Positions 9,197 through 18,021 of a stretch of 64,000 nt of DNA are shown here, in pieces (the first letter of the stretch is position 1; each line of letters starts with the position of its first letter). A program made the position numbers and the translations under genes. The notes under the pieces were generated by a model. It was not told where the DNA came from, searched no databases, and worked only from the letters and a program-made list of their open reading frames with translations. This DNA is from Tsukamurella sp. 8F (GTDB taxonomy: Bacteria; Actinomycetota; Actinomycetes; Mycobacteriales; Mycobacteriaceae), in the NCBI RefSeq assembly GCF_029167375.1, contig NZ_JARFTP010000005.1, positions 1 through 64,000 of the forward strand, given 5' to 3'.

Positions 9197-10390
9197 ATGC
9201 AACAACACTCTCCGGCGGAGGTGGGGCGCCGGACGGTGCTCGCCGCGCTCGCAGCAGCAGCGGGCGGCATCTCCCTCCTCGCCGCCTGCGGGAAGGACGG
9301 GTTCTCGAAGAAGGAGCCGACCAAGCCCGCCGCGACCTTCGTATTCATCCCCGCCGACGGGGCCAAGGCGCCGTCGCCGACCGCGGAGATATCCGTCGCC
9401 GTGAAGAACGGCACGTTCTCTCCGGGAGTGAAGCTGACCAACGCGTCGAGTGGCAAGCAGGTCGCGCTCCGCGGGTCGGCGGACAAGACCAAGTACACCG
9501 TCGACGAGCCCCTCGGCTACGGGGTGAAGTACCAGTGGTCGGGGCAGGCTGCGGGTACGGATGGTAAGACCGTCACCCTCGACCACAGCTTCACCACCTA
9601 TCAGCCCACCGGCACGGTGTCCGCTGTGATCAACATCGCAGACGGGCAGGAGGTCGGCATCGCGGCCTCGCTGATGCTGCAGTTCGACCAGTCCATCGAG
9701 GACAAGGCTGCGGTCGAGAAGGCGCTCACCATCACCGCCGAGCCCGCTACCGAGGGCGCGTGGGCGTGGCTTCCGGACGACAACGGCTCGCGCGTGCACT
9801 GGCGGCCGAAGGAGTACTGGCAGCCGGGCACCAAGGTGAGCATGACGGGCAAGCTGTACGGTCTGGACTACGGGAACGACGCCTTCGGCGATTCCGATGT
9901 GACCTCCAACTTCGTCATCGGCCGCTCGCAGATCGTCAAGGCCGACGCCCCGTCGCACGAGATCGTGGTGATGCGGGGTGACCAGGTCTACCAGCGGTTC
10001 CCGTGCTCGTACGGCGAAGGTGACCTGGCGCGCAATATCACGCGCACGGGCGTCCACGTAGTGAGCGAGAAGCACGAGGACTTCTACATGTCCAACCCCG
10101 CGGCCGGGTACTTCAACGTGCACGAGCGCTTCGCGGTCCGGATCTCCAACAACGGCGAGTTCATCCATGCGAACCCGAACACTATTGGCGACCAGGGCAA
10201 TTCGAATGTGACAAACGGTTGTATCAACCTGTCGCTGGACAATGCGCAAGCGTACTTCCAGGGCGCGGTCTACGGCGATCCGGTCGAGGTGACGGGAACG
10301 TCGATCCCGCTGTCGAGCGCCGACGGTGACATCTACGACTGGACCATAGACTGGCCCACGTGGTTGTCGATGAGCGCACTGAAGAAGTAG
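9197..10390 (+). CDS. L,D-transpeptidase lipoprotein (LprQ/LdtMt5-like)
   Basis: 397-residue cell-wall enzyme that forms 3-3 cross-links in peptidoglycan outside the membrane. The N-terminus has a twin arginine (GRRTVLAA, 10-17) and a lipobox ending at Cys31 (LLAAC), so it is probably a lipoprotein that may use Tat. Two Ig-like domains (about 45-145 and 145-250) precede the YkuD catalytic domain (about 250-375). The catalytic motif reads NVTNGCINLS, with Asn where most Ldts have His in SHGC; as I recall LdtMt5 shares this change. It lies 10 bp downstream of murB, as in M. tuberculosis. Confidence 0.92.
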   Translation: MQQHSPAEVGRRTVLAALAAAAGGISLLAACGKDGFSKKEPTKPAATFVFIPADGAKAPSPTAEISVAVKNGTFSPGVKLTNASSGKQVALRGSADKTKYTVDEPLGYGVKYQWSGQAAGTDGKTVTLDHSFTTYQPTGTVSAVINIADGQEVGIAASLMLQFDQSIEDKAAVEKALTITAEPATEGAWAWLPDDNGSRVHWRPKEYWQPGTKVSMTGKLYGLDYGNDAFGDSDVTSNFVIGRSQIVKADAPSHEIVVMRGDQVYQRFPCSYGEGDLARNITRTGVHVVSEKHEDFYMSNPAAGYFNVHERFAVRISNNGEFIHANPNTIGDQGNSNVTNGCINLSLDNAQAYFQGAVYGDPVEVTGTSIPLSSADGDIYDWTIDWPTWLSMSALKK

Positions 10391-11193
10391 TCCGCACCGA
10401 CGTCTCGTCCGAGCTGAGCGTGACGGTCCTCAGGCCGACGGTGCTCGAGTTCCAGATCTCGGTCGCGCACCTGCGCGGCGTCGAGGTCGACGAGACGCTC
10501 GAGTTCACCGTCGACGGCGAGCGGGTCGATCCCACGTCGGTCGTCGGCGAGCACGGTGGGCGGATCCACCGGTTCGAGGCGGCCGCGTCGCAGGTGCGGG
10601 CCGAGTACCGCGCGCGCATCGCGGGCACGCCGGAACCAGCGCCGCTCGATGAGTTCCACCGGTCCCTATACCTGCGCCCCTCGCGCTACGCCGAGTGCGA
10701 CAAGTTCTACGGATACGCCGCGAAGCAGTTCCGCGGCATCGATGACGAGTACGAACTGCTCACGGCCATAGTCGAGTTCGTATCGGAGCGGCTGGACTAC
10801 ATACCCGGCTCGTCCGACCCCATCGACGGGGCGACGGACACCCTGCTCGCGGCCGCCGGCGTGTGCCGCGACTACGCGCACCTCGTGATCGCGCTGCTGC
10901 GTGCGGTAAAGATCCCGGCGCGGCTCGCGGCCGTGTACGCACCGGGGTGCAGTCCGATGGACTTCCACGCCGTCGCGGAGGCACTCATCGGCGACACCTG
11001 GTACGTGGTCGATGCCACCGGCCTGGCGCCGCGGCAGTCGATGCTGCGGATGGTGACCGGTCGCGACTCGTCCGATACGGCCTTCCTGGACAACCACGGC
11101 GGAGCCATCCGGCTCGACTCGATGACGGTCACCGCCGTCGTGGCCGGCCGGTTGCCGGTCGACGACGGGAGGTCGTTGGTGACTCTGGGCTGA
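10360..11193 (+). CDS. Transglutaminase-like cysteine protease family protein
   Basis: 277-residue protein with an N-terminal beta-rich domain (1-110) and a transglutaminase-like domain. The catalytic triad Cys169 (AAGVCRDYAH), His203 (DFHAV) and Asp218 (VVDATG) is intact. Such proteins are often cytoplasmic amidases or proteases encoded with ATP-grasp/alpha-E genes, but none are adjacent here. The start is a GTG at 10360 that overlaps the Ldt gene by 31 bp in another frame. No good Shine-Dalgarno is visible, so the exact start is uncertain, though overlap implies co-transcription with murB-ldt. Confidence 0.85.
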   Translation: MVVDERTEEVVRTDVSSELSVTVLRPTVLEFQISVAHLRGVEVDETLEFTVDGERVDPTSVVGEHGGRIHRFEAAASQVRAEYRARIAGTPEPAPLDEFHRSLYLRPSRYAECDKFYGYAAKQFRGIDDEYELLTAIVEFVSERLDYIPGSSDPIDGATDTLLAAAGVCRDYAHLVIALLRAVKIPARLAAVYAPGCSPMDFHAVAEALIGDTWYVVDATGLAPRQSMLRMVTGRDSSDTAFLDNHGGAIRLDSMTVTAVVAGRLPVDDGRSLVTLG

Positions 11194-11203
11194 GGCGTGG
11201 CCC

Positions 11204-11959
11204 TCAGCCCTCGGACCGGCGCAGACGCAGCAGCTCGTGCAGCGCGTCCAGTACGGAATCCGGGTCCGGAACACGGTATTTCGCGACGGTATCGCCGGGC
11301 CCGACCTTCACGGAGACATCCGGGGGTGCGAGGACCGCGAAGGCTTTCTCGTCGGTGACGTCGTCGCCGAGGTAGAGCACGCCGTCGGCGCCGGTCGCGG
11401 CCCGCAGCGTCTCCAGCGCGCGCCCCTTGGAGGCCTCGACGACGGCGAGCTCCAGCACCGCCTTGCCCTCCGTCGCCTGCACGCCCGCCAGTGCTGCGGG
11501 GCCTCGGCGCGCCTCGTCCAGGGCGGCCTCGGCACCGGTGGCCACGTTCCGCACGTGCAACGCGGCGCTCGTCGGCTTGATCTCGACGGCTGCACCGGCG
11601 TACTCGGCGGCGACCGCCTCCAGCCGCTCGATCACGGCAGCCAGCAGGGCCCGCTTGTTCGGGGTGAGCGTCTCGCCTGCGAAACCGTCGTCGAACTCCG
11701 CGCCGTGGCTCCCGACGGTGATGATCCCGTCGCCGGCGCCGGAGAGGGACAGCAGCGTGGCGCGGTCGCGCCCGGATATCAGCGCCACTGTCACGCCCGG
11801 CAGTGCGGCCAGTTCCCGCAGTGTCTCGACGGTGCCCGGCAGCGGGAACGCCCGTGCGGGATCGGTGACGATGGGCGCCACCACGCCGTCGTAGTCGGTT
11901 GCTACCAGGATCGTGGGAAGTTCTGCGAACGCGCGCAGCGCCCCCTCGACGACCGTCAT
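11204..11959 (-). CDS. otsB: Trehalose-6-phosphate phosphatase OtsB
   Basis: Removes phosphate from trehalose-6-phosphate, the second step of the OtsAB pathway. In this group the pathway feeds stress protection and trehalose mycolates. HAD-superfamily motif I is at 22-26 (DYDGV) with nucleophile Asp22 and Asp24. The SGR motif is near 63, and the last motif GDDVTDE lies near residue 207. At 251 residues it is a single-domain enzyme, unlike the longer mycobacterial OtsB2. It starts 19 bp after the otsA stop. Confidence 0.92.
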   Translation of the reverse strand: MTVVEGALRAFAELPTILVATDYDGVVAPIVTDPARAFPLPGTVETLRELAALPGVTVALISGRDRATLLSLSGAGDGIITVGSHGAEFDDGFAGETLTPNKRALLAAVIERLEAVAAEYAGAAVEIKPTSAALHVRNVATGAEAALDEARRGPAALAGVQATEGKAVLELAVVEASKGRALETLRAATGADGVLYLGDDVTDEKAFAVLAPPDVSVKVGPGDTVAKYRVPDPDSVLDALHELLRLRRSEG

Positions 11960-11978
11960 CGCGCGGCCTCAGCGACCG

Positions 11979-13481
11979 TCACTGCCCGTCCCCGGTATCG
12001 CGCACGGTATCGATGTGACCGGAGAGCGTGTCCAGGAACGACCGCGCCCACAAGTCCACGTCGTACTGCAGGACCTGGCGGCGCATCGCGCGGATGCGCT
12101 TGCGGCCCTCCTCCCGGTCCTGGTGCACGGCGTCGTCGATGGCATTCTTGACGCCGTCCAGGTCGTGCGGGTTGCACTGGTAAGCCTGCTTGAGTTCCGC
12201 TGCAGCGCCGGTGAATTCGCTCAACACCAGCGCGCCGCCGCCATCGGGCCGGCACGCCAGGTACTCCTTGGCCACGAGGTTCATGCCGTCCCGCAACGGG
12301 GTCACGAGCATCACGTCCGCGGCGGAGAAGAACGCGAGTAGCTCGTCGCGCGGCACGGGGCGGTGGATGTAGTGGACCGCGGGATGCCCGACGCGGCCGT
12401 ACTCGCCGTTGATGCGGCCGACCTGCCGCTCGATGTCGTCGCGCATGGTGCGGTACGACTCGACGCGTTCGCGCGACGGCGTGGCGAGCTGAACGAACAC
12501 GTGCTCGGCGGGATCGAGGCGGCCCTCGGCATAGAGTTCGCCGATCGCACGTAGCCGCACGTCGATGCCCTTGGTGTAATCGAGCCGGTCGACGCCCAGC
12601 ATGACCTTCGCGGGGTCGCCGAGCTCGCGGCGCAGTCGTTTGGCGCGGGCCTTGGTCTCTGCGGTGCGTGCGGTCCGGTCGAGCTCGGCCGAGTCGATGG
12701 AGATGGGGAAGGCGCCGACCCGCACGGACCGGAACCCCACGCTGACCACGCCGAACCTGCTGCGCACCCCGACCTGGCCGCGCGAGGTGTTGTAGCCGCA
12801 GAGCCGCTTGGCCAGGTAGAGGAAGTTCTGCGCGCCGCCCGCCAGGTGGAAGCCGACCAGGTCGGCGCCCAGGATCCCCTCGATGATCTCGGTCCGCCAC
12901 GGCATCTGCATGAAGAGCTCGACGGGCGGGAACGGGATGTGGAGGAAGAAACCGATGCGCAGGTCGGGGCGCAGCATCCGCAGCATCCTCGGGACCAGCT
13001 GCAGTTGGTAGTCCTGGACCCAGACGGTGGCGCCCTCGGCCGCGACGGACGCCGTCGCCTCGGCGAAACGGCGGTTCACGTCGACGTAGGTGTTCCACCA
13101 CTCGCGGTGGTACTCGGGTTTGACGATGACGTCGTGGTACAGCGGCCAGAGGCTGCCGTTGGAGAAGCCCTCGTAGTGCTCGTTGACCTCCTGCTGTGAC
13201 AGCTGGACGGGAACGAGCGTCATGCCGTCGCCGACGACGGGTCCGTCGCCCACGTCGGGGGCTCCCGGCCATCCGACCCAGGCACCCTGCCGGGCGGCGA
13301 GGATCGGCTTCAGCGCGGTCACCAGACCACCGGGGGACTGCTTCCAGGTCAGTGTGCCGTCCGCATCGCGGACGACGTCCACGGGCAGCCGGTTGGCGAC
13401 GACGACGAAGTCGGCGGCGTCACTGGACGGAGCGGCCTCGCCCGAGGGGGCGAAGTCGCCCGAGGCGGCGGAGTCGGTCAC
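11979..13481 (-). CDS. otsA: Trehalose-6-phosphate synthase OtsA
   Basis: GT20 glycosyltransferase that joins a sugar-nucleotide glucose to glucose-6-phosphate. Recognisable motifs in order are [48 protein letters not shown] and [16 protein letters not shown]. The GTG start at 13481 is firmly supported by a GAAGGAGGC ribosome site directly upstream, giving 500 aa. The stop of the small upstream gene overlaps this start (GTGA), so the genes are translationally coupled. A Ser/Ala-rich tail of about 25 residues precedes the catalytic fold. Confidence 0.95.
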   Translation of the reverse strand: MTDSAASGDFAPSGEAAPSSDAADFVVVANRLPVDVVRDADGTLTWKQSPGGLVTALKPILAARQGAWVGWPGAPDVGDGPVVGDGMTLVPVQLSQQEVNEHYEGFSNGSLWPLYHDVIVKPEYHREWWNTYVDVNRRFAEATASVAAEGATVWVQDYQLQLVPRMLRMLRPDLRIGFFLHIPFPPVELFMQMPWRTEIIEGILGADLVGFHLAGGAQNFLYLAKRLCGYNTSRGQVGVRSRFGVVSVGFRSVRVGAFPISIDSAELDRTARTAETKARAKRLRRELGDPAKVMLGVDRLDYTKGIDVRLRAIGELYAEGRLDPAEHVFVQLATPSRERVESYRTMRDDIERQVGRINGEYGRVGHPAVHYIHRPVPRDELLAFFSAADVMLVTPLRDGMNLVAKEYLACRPDGGGALVLSEFTGAAAELKQAYQCNPHDLDGVKNAIDDAVHQDREEGRKRIRAMRRQVLQYDVDLWARSFLDTLSGHIDTVRDTGDGQ

Positions 13482-13639
13482 GCCTCCTTCGGGCCGATCC
13501 CCAGCATCGCGAGCAGCGTCCGGCACTCGTCGGCGTCGGTCGCGTACGCGGCCACGACGCGCTGCGCCTGCCGGGCGGTCTCGTCCGCGAGCGGTACGAG
13601 CTCGTCGTCGCTGATCTCCGGCGTGGTCTTGGGGGGCAT
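13478..13639 (-). CDS. Small conserved protein upstream of otsA
   Basis: 53-residue acidic, helical protein starting [11 protein letters not shown]. It overlaps the otsA start by 4 bp, and the otsA ribosome site lies inside its last codons, so the two are co-translated. M. tuberculosis has a small ORF of similar size (Rv3489) just before otsA, which supports its being real. No function is known; an accessory role for OtsA is only an inference from position. Confidence 0.7.
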   Translation of the reverse strand: MPPKTTPEISDDELVPLADETARQAQRVVAAYATDADECRTLLAMLGIGPKEA

Positions 13640-13738
13640 CTGGCACCTAACGTATCGATTGCGCGTTCGCGCCCCGGATGGGCGCATCGGGGCCGATTTT
13701 ACCGCGTGAGGCGCGGTCGCGCCGAGTCGGCCGGATCG

Positions 13739-15217
13739 TCACGCCAGGTCCTCCGGCTCGGCGTCCACGACGCGCAGCCGGCGCGGCCGTCCTCGTCGGC
13801 GGTCGAGGACGACGCGCGGCCGGTGGATATCGCCGAGGCTCATCGTGATCCTCGGGCGACGCGCGGTGCGGGCCATCCACTCGCCGAGGGTGACCCCTGC
13901 CGCGAGCGAGCAGCCGATGGCGAGTGCCGAGACCATGGAGGACAGTGCGGCGGAGGTCTGATCCTCCAGGATCTGCGAGATCGCGCGGTACACCGCGAGG
14001 CCCGGCACGAGTGGGGTGATGCCTGCGACGGCGACGATGATCGGCGGCACCACCGCGCGGCGCGCGAGCAGGCCACCGGCGAAGCCCACGACCACGGCGG
14101 CCGTGCCGGACGCGACCACCGGGCCGAAGCCCGTGTTCATCATTCCTCCCGCGACCAGAGCGCCGACGCCGCCGGACAGGAACGACGCTGCGAGCGCTCG
14201 GCGCTGGGCGTAAGAGGCGACGCCGAACGCCGTCGCCGTGGCGCCGCCCGCGAGTACCGCGATGGGCAACGGTGCGAACGACAGGCCCGACTGATCCAGC
14301 GGCGGCAGGCTGGCTCCCAACTGAGAGCCCACCTTCAGTGCGAGGCCGACGCCGGCGACCACACCGCCCGTGAACACCAGCACCTCGAAGAATCGTGCCG
14401 CCGCGGTCACCGGCGCACCCGTTATCGCGTCCTGCACCGAACCGACCAGCGAGAGCCCCGCCAGCAGGACGACGATGCCGGCCACGGTCATCCGGTAGGG
14501 CTCGACGTCCCAGTCGAACGCGATGGACAGCCGGTAGACGACGATCGCGGGCAACGTCGCGAAGAAGCCGCCCACGACCTGCTGGAAGAAGAACGGCAGG
14601 CCGAGCCGGCCCAGGCCCCTGTTGATCGCGTAGATCAGGGCGGTGGTCGCGAGGGATACCGCGGCGATCGGGGCCGACCCGCCGACCAGGAAGGTGATCG
14701 ACGCGCCCATCGCCGCCCAGCCGAGCACGGCCACCCAGCGCGAATACGGGTGCGGTGCCGACACGATCTCCGCGAGGCGCTCGGAGGCCTCGTCGGGTGC
14801 GAGGCGGCCGTCGACGATCCTGCGCACCACGCCGTCGACGTGCCCGAGTCGGGTGTAGTCGAGCGATCGCTTGGTGACCCGGCGCATCGCCGTCACCGCC
14901 GGGAGCGTGCGTCCGCGCCCCGCCCAGATCTGGATCGAGTCGTAGGTGACGTCGACCTCGGCGTCCAGGCCGTACGCGGACGCGACCATGCGGACCTGCG
15001 CACTCGTGTCGATCGCTCCGGTGCCCGCGTCCAGCAGGATCTCACCGACGGTGACCGCGACGTCCAGGATCTCGGTGACCGCGGCCTCGTCGGTGAGGTC
15101 GATGGGTTGCAGCAGGCTTACCGCCGGAATGGCCGCGGTGTCCACAGTGGCCTGCCGCCCCCCGAAAACCGCGTCACGCAACCGCCCGACCTGCTCGTGC
15201 AGCTCCACCGCGGGCAC
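13739..15217 (-). CDS. Threonine/serine exporter family protein (ThrE-like)
   Basis: 492-residue membrane protein of the ThrE family. Residues 1-165 form the cytoplasmic DUF1212-type domain that carries hydrolase-like conserved patches. The remainder holds about ten transmembrane helices with the typical GxxxPLVPGLAVYRAI loop near residue 400. ThrE exports threonine and serine in Corynebacterium glutamicum, and this protein is likely to export the same or similar amino acids. The GTG at 15217 follows a GAGGGGG stretch. The divergent permease start is only 11 bp away. Confidence 0.88.
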   Translation of the reverse strand: MPAVELHEQVGRLRDAVFGGRQATVDTAAIPAVSLLQPIDLTDEAAVTEILDVAVTVGEILLDAGTGAIDTSAQVRMVASAYGLDAEVDVTYDSIQIWAGRGRTLPAVTAMRRVTKRSLDYTRLGHVDGVVRRIVDGRLAPDEASERLAEIVSAPHPYSRWVAVLGWAAMGASITFLVGGSAPIAAVSLATTALIYAINRGLGRLGLPFFFQQVVGGFFATLPAIVVYRLSIAFDWDVEPYRMTVAGIVVLLAGLSLVGSVQDAITGAPVTAAARFFEVLVFTGGVVAGVGLALKVGSQLGASLPPLDQSGLSFAPLPIAVLAGGATATAFGVASYAQRRALAASFLSGGVGALVAGGMMNTGFGPVVASGTAAVVVGFAGGLLARRAVVPPIIVAVAGITPLVPGLAVYRAISQILEDQTSAALSSMVSALAIGCSLAAGVTLGEWMARTARRPRITMSLGDIHRPRVVLDRRRGRPRRLRVVDAEPEDLA

Positions 15218-15228
15218 CCCCTCTCGCT

Positions 15229-16317
15229 ATGTATCGATACTCACGCAAGGATAGGGCGGTGGTGTCCTTCGCCGAACAGGTCGGTCCCGTTCTGGCCTTC
15301 TTGCTCGCGATCACCGTCGTCGCCGAGATCGCCCACCTCGCAGGGGTGTTCGAGGTCGCGGGGTACGCGGCGGTGCGCGCGGGTGGTGGCCGGGTGCGGC
15401 TGCTGTGGCTGCTGGTGGTCGCTCTCGCGTGCGCGGCGACGGTGCTGTTGAGCCTCGACACGACCGCCGTGCTGCTCACCCCGGTGGTCCTCGCGGCCGC
15501 GCGGCGCGTGCGCGCGCCCGCGCTCCCGTTCGCGATGACGACGGTGTGGCTGGCCAACACCGCCTCGCTGCTGCTGCCGGTCTCGAATCTGACGAACCTG
15601 CTCGCCGTCTACCACCTGCCCGGTGTGCGCGCGTACATCGCCGTCGCGTGGCGGCCGGCTCTGGTCGCGGTAGCGGTGACGGTGGCCGTGCTGTTCGCGC
15701 TGCACCGTCGTTCGCTGCGGGGCGGCTACGGTCCGGTGGCCGCCCCGGTCATCGCGGACCGGGTGCTGCTGTGGTCGGCGGCCGGGGTGTGTCTGGCGCT
15801 CGCGCCGGCATTCGTCTCGGGCGTCATGCCCGCCATCCCCGCGGCCGTTGCGGCGGTGGTGCTGGTCGCACTCGTCGCCTGGCGGGATCCGGCGGCGCTG
15901 CGTCGGCTCGCAGTGCCGTGGCGCATGGTCCTCGTCCTGTCGGCCGTGTTCGCCGCCGCGCAGTGGTTGCTCTCGCTCGGTCTCGACGGGGCGGTGCGCG
16001 CCGCTGCGGGCGCGGGTTCGTCGGTAGCTGATCTGCTGCGGCTGGCCGGGCTCGGCGCGGCCGCGGCCAACGGCGTGAACAATCTACCCGCGTATCTGGC
16101 GCTCGAGCCCGCAGCGATCGGGTCGCCGGAGCGGCTCGTCGCATTGCTGATCGGCGTGAACCTGGGTCCGGTGGTCACGCTGTGGGCATCGCTGGCGACG
16201 GTGCTGTGGCGTCAGCGATGCGCGCGCGCGGGTGTGCCGATCCGCCTGTGGCCGTTCGCCTGGCAGGGGCTGCTGCTGGCGTGCTGCGTGATCCCGCTCG
16301 CGGTGCTCAGCCTGTGA
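15229..16317 (+). CDS. ArsB/NhaD-superfamily permease
   Basis: 362-residue integral membrane protein with about ten helices. The inverted-repeat substrate loops of the ion-transporter superfamily are visible: LSLDTTAVLLTP at about residue 75 and AANGVNNLPAYLAL near 284. Arsenite/antimonite export or anion/sodium transport are the family options. No arsenic-resistance genes adjoin it, so the substrate is open. The ATG at 15229 starts 11 bp from divergent thrE. A GTG at 15262, preceded by AAGGA, is a credible alternative that trims 11 residues. The 3' end overlaps glycerate kinase by 11 bp. Confidence 0.8.
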   Translation: MYRYSRKDRAVVSFAEQVGPVLAFLLAITVVAEIAHLAGVFEVAGYAAVRAGGGRVRLLWLLVVALACAATVLLSLDTTAVLLTPVVLAAARRVRAPALPFAMTTVWLANTASLLLPVSNLTNLLAVYHLPGVRAYIAVAWRPALVAVAVTVAVLFALHRRSLRGGYGPVAAPVIADRVLLWSAAGVCLALAPAFVSGVMPAIPAAVAAVVLVALVAWRDPAALRRLAVPWRMVLVLSAVFAAAQWLLSLGLDGAVRAAAGAGSSVADLLRLAGLGAAAANGVNNLPAYLALEPAAIGSPERLVALLIGVNLGPVVTLWASLATVLWRQRCARAGVPIRLWPFAWQGLLLACCVIPLAVLSL

Positions 16318-17467
16318 GTTCTGCGCCGATGTCCAGGCCGATCCGCTTCAGCACCTCGTAGGTGAGCTGCGGATCGTGTTCGGTGTCGCCGTCCGTGTAT
16401 TCGCTCAGCACGTAGACGCGGGCGAATCCGGCGTCGGCCCAATCGGATTCGGGCAGCGTGCAGCGGCCGGCGGCGACCGAGACCGGGACTGTCGCGCGGG
16501 CCGCCAGCACCGACAGCAGCTTGCCGTGCCCCGTCTGGTCGTCGACACTGCCCTCGCCGGTGACCACGAGGTCCGCCCCGGCAGCGCGCTCGTCGAACCC
16601 GAGCAGGTCGAGGAAGAACTCGGCGCCCGAGGTCATTCGCGCGCCGAGCAGCAGGGCCGCGAAACCGAGCCCGCCCGCGGCGCCCGCGCCGGGCGCCGCG
16701 GCGAGTTCGGCGGCCCGGGGGAACGTCGGTTCGAGCGCGCGCACGAGCGAGTGCATGCCGGCGTCGAGTCGCTCGACCTGCTCCGAGGTGGCGCCCTTCT
16801 GCGGCCCGTAGACGGCGGCAGTGCCGCCGGGCCCGGTCAGCGGGTTCAGTACGTCTCCGGCGACCACGAACTCGACACCTGTCAGGTCCGGGCCGGCCGG
16901 CACCTCGGCGATCGAGCCGAGGGACGCGCCGCACGCCGGGAGCGCCTCGCCGTCGGCCGCGAGGAGCCGGTAGCCGAGCGCGCTCAGCAACCCGAGCCCC
17001 GCGTCGGTGGACGCGCTGCCGCCGAGCGCGAGGACGACGCGGGTGGCTCCAGCGTCGATCGCGGCCGCGACCGCTCGGCCGAATCCCAGGCTGGACGCGC
17101 CGAGCGGGTCTCTCACGCCCGCAGGGAGGGTTGCGAGGCCGCAGGTGTCGGCGACCTCGACCACCGCGGTGGTGCGGGCGACCGCATCGTCTCCGCAGAG
17201 CGCGATGCGAGACTCCCGCGGGGCGCCCAGTGCGTCCACCACCTGGACCGGGATCGCGGTGAAACCGGCAGCCACCGCCGCCGCGACGCTTCCATCACCG
17301 CCGTCCGCGAGGGGGAGTGTCTCGGCCTGGACGCCTGCGGTGGCCAGGCCGAGAGCGAGTGCATCGGCGACGTGCGCTGCGGTGAGACTGCCCTTGAACT
17401 TGTCAGGGGCGACGAGCGCGCGCACGGTCCGCCGCGCCGGGGTGTCGGTGTATCGGGGCTCGCGCAC
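16307..17467 (-). CDS. Glycerate kinase (GarK/GlxK family)
   Basis: 386-residue kinase that phosphorylates glycerate to 2- or 3-phosphoglycerate. Family motifs are clear: VAPDKFKGSLTA near residue 18, LADGGDGS near 53, ALGGSASTDAGLGLL near 147 and TGEGSVDDQTGHGK near 306. The GTG at 17467 is the longest start; an in-frame start nearer VRALVAPDKFKG would also fit the family. It is convergent with the permease to its left, and the orphan atpE gene lies 68 bp upstream on the same strand. Confidence 0.92.
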   Translation of the reverse strand: MREPRYTDTPARRTVRALVAPDKFKGSLTAAHVADALALGLATAGVQAETLPLADGGDGSVAAAVAAGFTAIPVQVVDALGAPRESRIALCGDDAVARTTAVVEVADTCGLATLPAGVRDPLGASSLGFGRAVAAAIDAGATRVVLALGGSASTDAGLGLLSALGYRLLAADGEALPACGASLGSIAEVPAGPDLTGVEFVVAGDVLNPLTGPGGTAAVYGPQKGATSEQVERLDAGMHSLVRALEPTFPRAAELAAAPGAGAAGGLGFAALLLGARMTSGAEFFLDLLGFDERAAGADLVVTGEGSVDDQTGHGKLLSVLAARATVPVSVAAGRCTLPESDWADAGFARVYVLSEYTDGDTEHDPQLTYEVLKRIGLDIGAELTG

Positions 17468-17535
17468 GTGTCAAGCATGGCGTGACCGGTTGTGGCCGTC
17501 CACTCGCGGAGCCCGCCGGGTCGACGACCACCGGG

Positions 17536-17851
<316 letters not shown>

Positions 17852-17874
17852 GACGCAACACGGGACCAACGGGC

Positions 17875-17880
17875 TATCCT
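17875..17880 (+). promoter_or_regulatory. Predicted -10 box for the trpS leader transcript
   Basis: TATCCT lies 6 bp before a GTG (17887) and 9 bp before an in-frame ATG (17890) of the leader ORF. Transcription would begin at or next to the start codon, so the leader peptide mRNA is probably leaderless. A matching -35 box is weak; the candidate region (17852-17858) abuts the atpE operator. Confidence 0.45.
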
Positions 17881-17889
17881 GGCCCGGTG

Positions 17890-17937
17890 ATGGACATCCG
17901 ACAGGCCTGGTGGCGGCTGCGTAGGCAGCCCGTCTAA
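17890..17937 (+). CDS. Tryptophan leader peptide of trpS
   Basis: A 15-codon ORF reads MDIRQAWWRLRRQPV, with two adjacent Trp codons (TGG TGG at 17908-17913) followed by Arg-rich sequence and TAA. Leader peptides with tandem codons for the regulated amino acid are the hallmark of ribosome-mediated attenuation. Its 3' half overlaps strands 1 and 2 of the RNA structures described for the attenuator. A GTG one codon upstream could be used instead. No Shine-Dalgarno is present, which fits leaderless initiation. Confidence 0.8.
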   Translation: MDIRQAWWRLRRQPV

Positions 17938-17953
17938 CCACGTCCGCGGGCTG
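17915..17953 (+). promoter_or_regulatory. Attenuator strands 1-2-3 (pause and antiterminator hairpins)
   Basis: Strand 1 GGCTGC (17915-17920) pairs with strand 2 GCAGCC (17925-17930) through a GTAG loop, forming the pause/protector hairpin. Strand 2 extended as CAGCCCG (17926-17932) is also the perfect complement of strand 3 CGGGCTG (17947-17953). A ribosome stalled on the Trp codons at 17908-17913 would cover strand 1, leaving 2 free to pair with 3 and preventing the 3:4 terminator. Confidence 0.75.
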
Positions 17954-17966
17954 TACGCAGCCCGCG
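17945..17966 (+). terminator. Attenuator terminator hairpin (strands 3-4)
   Basis: A 9-bp perfect stem (17945-17953 with 17958-17966) has a TACG loop and lies 8 nt after the leader stop codon. It shares strand 3 with the antiterminator. No T-run follows, which is common in high-GC actinobacterial terminators, so termination strength is uncertain. Confidence 0.65.
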
Positions 17967-18021
17967 TGCCGACCCGTCTGGAGCGCGTTCTCGTGCAGCC
18001 CTGAACTCTCAGGAGCACACG

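Noticed and set aside
13196-15451. 751-codon open frame on the plus strand opposite otsA and thrE
   Set aside because: It is antisense to two well-recognised genes, its product is Arg/His-rich low-complexity sequence, and long antisense frames are expected at 70% G+C.
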